The position numbers were made by a program, and so were the translations under genes. From positions 243,140 through 307,139 of the forward strand of contig JARVKI010000053.1 in NCBI GenBank assembly GCA_036674765.1: 64,000 bases of DNA. The letters run 5' to 3'. The DNA is from Seiridium cupressi (lineage: Eukaryota > Ascomycota > Sordariomycetes > Amphisphaeriales > Sporocadaceae). The notes beneath the pieces were generated by a model. The model was given only the letters and a program-made list of their open reading frames with translations. It had not been told where the DNA came from and ran no database searches. Each line of letters starts with the position of its first letter. The stretch's first letter is position 1. This document shows, piece after piece, positions 58,001 through 64,000 of this stretch.

Positions 58001-59970
58001 AAGATTTCGCGCCCGAAGACACCATCTATCTGGATATGTTCATTGCACGTAATCTGCCAAAGTTCCCGCAATATCTCATTCTCCCTGGGTCTACCCTTAA
58101 CAGGGTCGTGACTGGGCTTTGCAACTACCCAGGCGCAGATTTGGCCGACGATGCTCAGCTTAGTGCTGAGTACCTTCTTTCGGTGCACCATCCTCCGGAT
58201 CTGGCCCCTCTCATACCCCTTCTCAAGAAAGCTGGGTTCTATCGGATCCTGAAACGGATTTATAGGAATGACAAGCAGTACCCAAAACTCCTGGAAACAT
58301 ACTTCGAAGATCCCGAGGACCAGGACGAAGTCTTTGGTTGCATTGAGGAATGCTTAGTTTCACAGGTTGGACCAACCAAGAGACAAGTCCAAGAGATTCA
58401 TGAAGTGATCAAGCAGCATTCGAGGGACTTGGTTGAGCTCAATGCGCAAAAGTCGGCAGACACACTCGCAAGGAATGCCCCTGAGCTGCATCGATACGTC
58501 TTGGATTCGTTGCCAGAGGACCCCGAGCTCCAATACGAGTATTTGAAGACACTGCTAGAGCCTAATAATGACGACTCGGGCAACGCCAACGGTCTACTGG
58601 ACCGCGAATTTGTTGAGCAATACGTCCGGCTCATGTGCCGGTACAATTCTGCTCATGTCTCCGATTATGTCGGCCTCGTTCAAGCCACAAACCTTAGGCT
58701 AGACAACCTTTTACCGACGATGGAAGAAACTGGGGTGGTAGATGCGGCTGTCATCCTCATGGCACGAGAAGGCCAAGTTGCTAATGCTATGGATCGTCTG
58801 ACCAAGCACCTGAACACTCTTGAATCAGCGCTGCAGGGTCTTCTGGCAGAGCCAAACGGCCGTAGCGCGGAGGTTGATACCCAGGAAGATGCGGAAGCCT
58901 TGCTGCGCGGCCTACAGAAATATACCCACGTCGGTATTTGGCTGTGTCAGGGCCAGATGAAGACTTCCAAGAAGCTCAATGCCTTGCAGAGGCGGCAAAG
59001 TTCACCGGCAGTGAACGACCTTACCCCGGACGAGAAACTCTGGCTTAACTTGATCGACGTTACGGTGCAAGTCACTCGCCGGCTATCCTCGGTCGTAGCA
59101 CCACCTCTGCAAAACAACAAAACCACATCCAGCCACGACCTCGATGCTGAGAAGCTAGTGGCGCTACTGCGATCATTGGTCCAGCACACGTTTACTGCTC
59201 TTCTCACGGCAACGTCTGCGCAAAGCGCGTCTCCAACATCAGCTTCTCGCCCTCTGACCTCCTCATCGGGCGGGTCACTGACTTTTCTGCGCATCTTGAA
59301 AGCATTTCTCACGCAGGCTGCGGCCACGTCACCCAACCTTGCAGACCTACGAGCAGTCCTTACGTCCATCTTCTCGGCCTACGCGTACGAGGAATCGATA
59401 TTGCAACTGTCCAATCGTCTACTAGAACAACAGCTTTTCGTGAATGTCAAATCCGCGGTACAGCTCAGGCAACGTGGGTGGCGGCCGAAGGGCTCGACAT
59501 GCGAAGCTTGTGGGCGGAGACTGTGGGGTCCCGGCATACAAGGCAATGTTTTCGAGGCGTGGGAGGAGAAACAAGCCATTGAAGATCAGAAAAGGGAGGA
59601 AAGGAAGGCGGCCAAGGCTGCGATTGGTGCGCCTAAGGAGCGGGACAAGGGCAAGGCCGCAACCCCGATCGCTACACCAAGGGAATACTTTGAGGCATTC
59701 GGGGTCGAAAGGGGACGAGGAAATGATGTTACGATGGGCAAGAGTGTAACGGAGGCCGGTGAAGATGAGAATTCGATGACTGCGGGCGAGAGCAGTGTAA
59801 GCAGGCGTAAAGAGCAGCAGCTTCTAGGGCCTCTTGTTGTGCTGGCCTGTAGACACATATACCACCAGAGCTGCCTGGACCTACTACAGGCTCAGAAGGG
59901 CGAAGTGCACAGGACTGTGGATGACTACGGAAGGGAGTTGAGGGAGTATAGATGTCCGATCGATGGATAG
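55031..59970 (+). CDS. VPS8: CORVET tethering complex subunit Vps8
   Basis: Rab5-binding subunit of the CORVET tether that acts in early-endosome fusion. Exons are 55031-55324, 55374-55809 and 55859-59970, giving 1613 residues. Both introns are 49 nt and both splices fall in phase. The second makes GPGTKAVESGPVTAIAIS, the entry to the beta-propeller, where WD-like strands such as LAGGHANGNIFTWD follow. The middle is a long alpha-solenoid including the Vps8 core (from about LFSQQLHALVEQLDEDDTSM). The C-terminal end is a RING-like finger: CEACGRRLWGPG, then LACRHIYHQSC and finally YRCPIDG. The last zinc pair has only one cysteine before the stop, so the finger is variant. The N-terminal 200 residues are acidic, then Ser/Pro-rich. 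It is the largest gene in the window. Confidence 0.95.
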
Positions 59971-61004
59971 AGACACTCCCCCCCCCCACTACATGCATCC
60001 ATTGTATCATGGCAAGGCATATGGGAATCTCAACCAAGTCGTACTACCGAATTAATGAAATTCCAATATTGAACTCAAGTTACGCTACACGTGGTTAATA
60101 GGACAGGGGTTGTTGGTTGGGGCAACAGTGCATTAGAAATGATGGCGGCTTGGCACCTCAAACAATGGGGGTTCTGTCGTCGAGCCGTGGAGAATGGTTG
60201 GCCGAGTCTCCAGGACCATGGTAAACAGACGATGGGCTAGGCTTCGTCTGTTAAATAAAGACTTATCCGGTCTTCGGTTTATAGACGCATGTTGTGGTGT
60301 CTTGACAGATGCAGTGTACACGAGTGTCTAAAGCTTTGGTCAGGGGTCGCTGGTCACAAGCACATGTCTTCTGTTCCCTACGCCCGTCAATCCAATATTT
60401 GCTCAGTCACAAATATTCCGGCCAATGCCAGAGGTGTCTGGGGTGCATAGGCGAGGCTAAAGGAGGCTCAAGAAAGTTTCCACCATTCAGGTGCAGAACC
60501 CCAACCCACGACGATGGTAAGCTCCGATCGAAACCCTGTCTTTGCCGGCATCCACAGGTGCCAAGGCCCCCCTTTTCAACACCGGTTCCGCTCCCGATAG
60601 AACTGCGGACTATGCCTCCGTGGGCGTGATCGGGTGTGGTGCCCGATAGTGTTGCTCTCACGTTCACTGATCCGCTTGATACCGAGATGGGAGCGAGTCC
60701 ATCTTGGTGAGCCGAGAATCTCTTGTCGGTCGCTACAGTACGCAGAGTTGCATCCTGAGTGGGATTTAGGTGGCTTTTTGCAAATGAGGTGCTTTATCAG
60801 GTCAGTTGACAACTGTGGCAAGCGATGAATTACGACGAGTTATTGACGAACTATGGCGAGCTGCCCGTCATGCAGCCTAGATTGTGACGAGAACAAAATA
60901 CCATGGCTTCCTCGGTGCCATCTAGAGCGTGTCCAGCTTCTGGCTACGGACTTCATTGACAATAGCCCCGCTAGTCACTGACCTATATCAGATCAGTTGG
61001 TACC
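59971..61004. other. Intergenic region between VPS8 and the PL4 gene
   Basis: About 1.03 kb. A run of nine C residues lies just after the VPS8 stop. No recognisable gene on either strand. The distal part should hold the PL4 promoter. Confidence 0.45.
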
Positions 61005-63155
61005 ATGTTGTCCCTCGGCCTCCTACTCACGCTCTTGTGGTTACCCGCCGTTGTGCTGGCCGCTTTTGGTTACACGGACGACGGGTCAAACTATGTCATT
61101 GACTCGGGCGCGGCACTGGTCATCAAGGTCAGCAAGACGAACGGTGATATCACGTCGATGAAGTACAATGGCGTTGAGTACAATGGTTACGATGGCAAGA
61201 ACACTGAGGTGGAAAGCGGGTTGGGGACAAGCACCGTCTCTATCCAGGTAAGTAATGAACAGGGCTATTTCTGCCTCACAACTCCGGGGCGGAGCATACA
61301 TGTCGTTGACCCCCTTCGCAACGTAGGAATTCTCGTCGCCCGCGTACATAATCAAGGTCACAGTCGTATACGGCACACTGAAGCATTATCTTTTCGTTCG
61401 CTATGGTAATAATAATGTATATATTTTCACCAACAAGGCCGACTCGAGCGTAACAGTCTCGAGGTATATTGCTCGATTCCCCGCCGGCACCTGGGACTCG
61501 GCCCACTCGACTCTGGATGCCGACTACTACGATAGCAGCACATACATCGAGGCATCTGATGTCACAGCGGACTCCAGTGGATATACCGAGAGCAAGCACT
61601 ACACCGGAAATACCTACGGAAGGGTCATTGATTGTAAGCATTCTCTATACAGTATCTTTTGGGCAATGCCTATGGTGTACTGATGGACCTAATAGATGAC
61701 TATGTCGGTTACACCACCGGTTCCGTAGGCTGTTGGATGATTAGAAGCAACCACGAGAAGGCATCTGGCGGCCCCTTCTTCCGCTCTCTGCTCCGCCGCG
61801 GCAGTCCAACTGGCTCGGACATCTACGAGATCTATCACTACAACATGGGCCACACAGACTCTGAGCGTTTCGGTCTCCAGGGCCCCAGTGTTCTCGCCTT
61901 CACAGACGGTGGCACGCCGAACAATGCTCTCTTCGCCCGCAAGGCCGACTGGAGCTGGTTCGACACTCTCGGGGTGGGCTACATGTCCTTGTTTCATGAT
62001 CCCTGAGAAATGCTAACTCCAGCTCAGATAGACGGCTGGGTTGCCTCTTCTGGACGTGGTTACGCCTCTGGCGTCGGCCTGTCCAACATGAAATCGAGTT
62101 ATACCTACGTGGTCGGTCTTTCCAACTCCGCAGCACAGTACTGGGGCACGGCGGCCAGCAGCGATGGCGCCTGGTACGTACACTCTTGAGTCCTCCCTTC
62201 AACCCCTAGACCCGTCTTCGAGGCACAATCAGTGTCTTGAGAGCAATGACTAACCTCTGTCTACCACAAGGTCCATTACGGGCGTCCTCCCAGGAACCTA
62301 TACCCTGACGGTCTATAAATCCGAGTTGGAGGTCTACACGTCCAGCATCACCATTACCGCAGGGGCAGGTACAGCTGTACACACCATCACTTGCGTCGAC
62401 CCAGAGGACAGCACAGCGATATGGCGGATCGGCGAATGGGATGGAACACCCAAGGACTTCCTGAACTTTGGTGACACTCCGATGAAGCCTACTTATGTGA
62501 GTGCAAAGAATAAAGTTTCCTCCAGTTTGTCTTCGGTGTTCTGGAAAGCGCACTTATTGGCGGTGTCCTACTTCGGCTCCTCGAAAAAGGGGCGAGACGA
62601 AACAAGAAAAAGGAGCCAAATACCGACCAGGTCCAGACTAACGAGAAACCTTTATTTCTCCATGATAACGAATCGAGAAGCTAACCTGGTCTCTTCTTCT
62701 GCCACCAGATGCATCCGTCAGACGTTCGGCTTAGCAACTGGGATCCCAGCAATTACATCGTGGGCACGTCAACGGCTTCGGTTTTCCCGGGCTATATCTG
62801 GGTTGACATCAATAACGATCACATCGTCTACTTCAAACTCACGTCGGACCAGCTCACATCGGCCCATACCATCCGCATTGGTATCACCGAGGCATATATC
62901 AACGGCCGCCCCATGATCAGCGTGAACGATTGGACGAGCTCTGTCACCACAGCGACCACGCAGGCGAGCACACGCAGCCTGACGGTTGGCACCTATAGGG
63001 GCAACAATGTCATGTTGACCTGGGAAGTGCCTGCGTCTGCTTGGGTGCAGAGCACGAGTGATTGGCAGGCCTTGACCATTACCGTCATTTCAGGGTCAAC
63101 CGGCAGCGACTACCTCAGTGCTGCCATCTCTGTGGACTGCGTTGATATGATTTGA
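61005..63155 (+). CDS. Secreted rhamnogalacturonan lyase, polysaccharide lyase family 4
   Basis: Extracellular enzyme that cleaves the rhamnogalacturonan-I backbone of pectin by beta-elimination. Six exons (61005-61247, 61327-61633, 61696-61973, 62028-62173, 62271-62496, 62709-63155) give 548 residues, the right size for fungal RglA-type enzymes. Signal peptide: MLSLGLLLTLLWLPAVVLA. The N-terminal beta-sandwich (FGYTDDGSNYVIDSGAALVI) leads to the region with candidate catalytic Lys171 (ESKHYTG) and His236 (YHYNMGH), assigned by analogy with the Aspergillus enzyme. A fibronectin-III-like part follows (GVLPGTYTLTVYKSELEVY), then the carbohydrate-binding C-terminal domain (IWRIGEWDGTPKDFLN, MHPSDVRLSNWDPSNYIVG). 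All splices keep the family's conserved sequence. The fifth intron is long (212 nt). This gene suggests plant-cell-wall degradation by the organism. Confidence 0.93.
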
Positions 63156-63924
63156 GAACGCATGTCTTTGACAGCGGATAGAGTTGCGAGATAAGTGAGC
63201 AGGAAGGTGGTGGGGGGAGGCAAGTAAACAGTACGACTTGACGTATGACATGGATTCATGTGTTAAGAACACAATTTCTCTTCAGTTGTACATATTACCT
63301 GGGCACAGTTGGGTTAAGTCTACCTATATATGATCGTCAAGGCAGTCCTACCAAGAGCCCCTTAAGACATGTGCAAATTCCCATTCCGAAACAATATTCT
63401 TCGTGTTTGGCATTGGAACAAGGCTTGATGACTCCTATCATGAATTCTAACTATTTCCAAACTTGGTCCCTTGTCCTCCCTCTAAAACTATTGGTACCCT
63501 TGGTAGTTCGATGTGGATGAAGTGTGGCAAGGCGCAATTGGGGGTAAGGAAACAAATAGTGCACCTCCGCGACCGTGCCCAAGGATTCCAAGTCTCCCAA
63601 CGAGTTATTAGCCTGCGACGCCGGCAGATGCATGTAGGTTACCTAACGAGACGGAATCTGGGGAAATGTAGGTGGTATTTTGGTGGGGTTTTCCCTCATC
63701 CGAATTCCAATTTCGATCACACCTGGCCAATGAGAGTTGAGTTCCCATAGCACAAGGGGGCACTTTACCTTGGAGTCGTATCTCCACACTTTCCTGTCTT
63801 GACAGCTTGGTTCAGGAACCAAGTCACGTTCGGTTCCGCGTTCCCCGAATGTTTCCTCCCCAAGGGAAGGGGGCCTCGTGATCCACGTGTGCTTGGTAGA
63901 AGCTGTCGAGCTACTCCGAGGCGG

Positions 63925-63927
<3 letters not shown>
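63156..63927. other. Region downstream of the PL4 gene
   Basis: About 770 bp with no supportable gene. Short open frames on both strands show no known protein. Confidence 0.45.

Positions 63928-64000
<73 letters not shown>
63928..64000 (+). repeat. Terminal poly-G run (73 nt)
   Basis: An uninterrupted run of 73 G residues fills the window from 63928 to its end. Genomic G runs of this length are not expected in a fungus. Two-colour sequencing chemistry calls missing signal as G, so this is most likely an artefact at a contig end rather than biology. Confidence 0.85.

Overview
The window is nuclear DNA from a filamentous ascomycete (Pezizomycotina, most likely a Sordariomycete). Genes are interrupted by many short introns (about 46-80 nt) with GT...AG ends and CTAAC/CTGAC branch points. 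Several proteins have fungal-specific architectures (Atg14, Scm3, Spc7, Ame1, Vps8, GH76, PL4). The assignment rests on gene structure and protein recognition only. The last 73 bases are a pure G run and look like a contig end or read artefact.

Layout. 1-1141: 3' part of the HDEL/KDEL receptor gene ERD2 (+). 1687-3621: GH76 mannanase (-). 4684-6807: kinetochore gene AME1/CENP-U (+), opening with a 10-nt coding exon. 8109-8371: a 58-residue protein with a Cys-rich tail (+). 8372-13777: 5.4 kb with no gene I can support, with AT-rich stretches. 13778-14801: twin CX9C protein (-). 15681-16397: ribosomal protein uS17/Rps11 (-), divergent from SPC7/KNL1 (16895-21495, +). 21496-27620 looks accessory: a gene-poor stretch, a novel membrane/repeat-protein locus (23329-25568), a decayed TauD-like fragment, and a short-chain dehydrogenase interrupted by one in-frame TAG. 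28042-29676: ATG14 (-). 30331-31167: unrecognised four-exon gene (+). 31573-32328: DUF3807 protein (+). 33696-35217: CK2 alpha catalytic subunit (+). 35946-38720: CENP-A chaperone Scm3 (-). 39320-40920: ATG6/VPS30/Beclin (+). 42238-45161: seven-exon GH63 glucosidase (-). 46367-47326: cyclophilin H-type isomerase (-). 47327-51029: no confident gene. 51030-52576: membrane RING-H2 ligase (+). 53328-54377: GPALPP/DUF3752 protein (-). 55031-59970: CORVET subunit Vps8 (+). 61005-63155: secreted PL4 rhamnogalacturonan lyase (+).

Themes. Three kinetochore/centromere genes (AME1, SPC7, SCM3) lie within 34 kb. Two partners of the autophagic PI3-kinase complex I (Atg14, Atg6) lie within 12 kb, with the endosomal tether Vps8 farther along. 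Secretory-pathway functions (Erd2, GH63 glucosidase, RING ligase) and two secreted carbohydrate-active enzymes complete the set. The best candidates for something undescribed are the membrane/tandem-repeat locus at 23.3-25.6 kb, the TAG-interrupted dehydrogenase beside it, and the unrecognised helical gene at 30.3-31.2 kb. I saw no CRISPR array, tRNA, rRNA or intact transposon.
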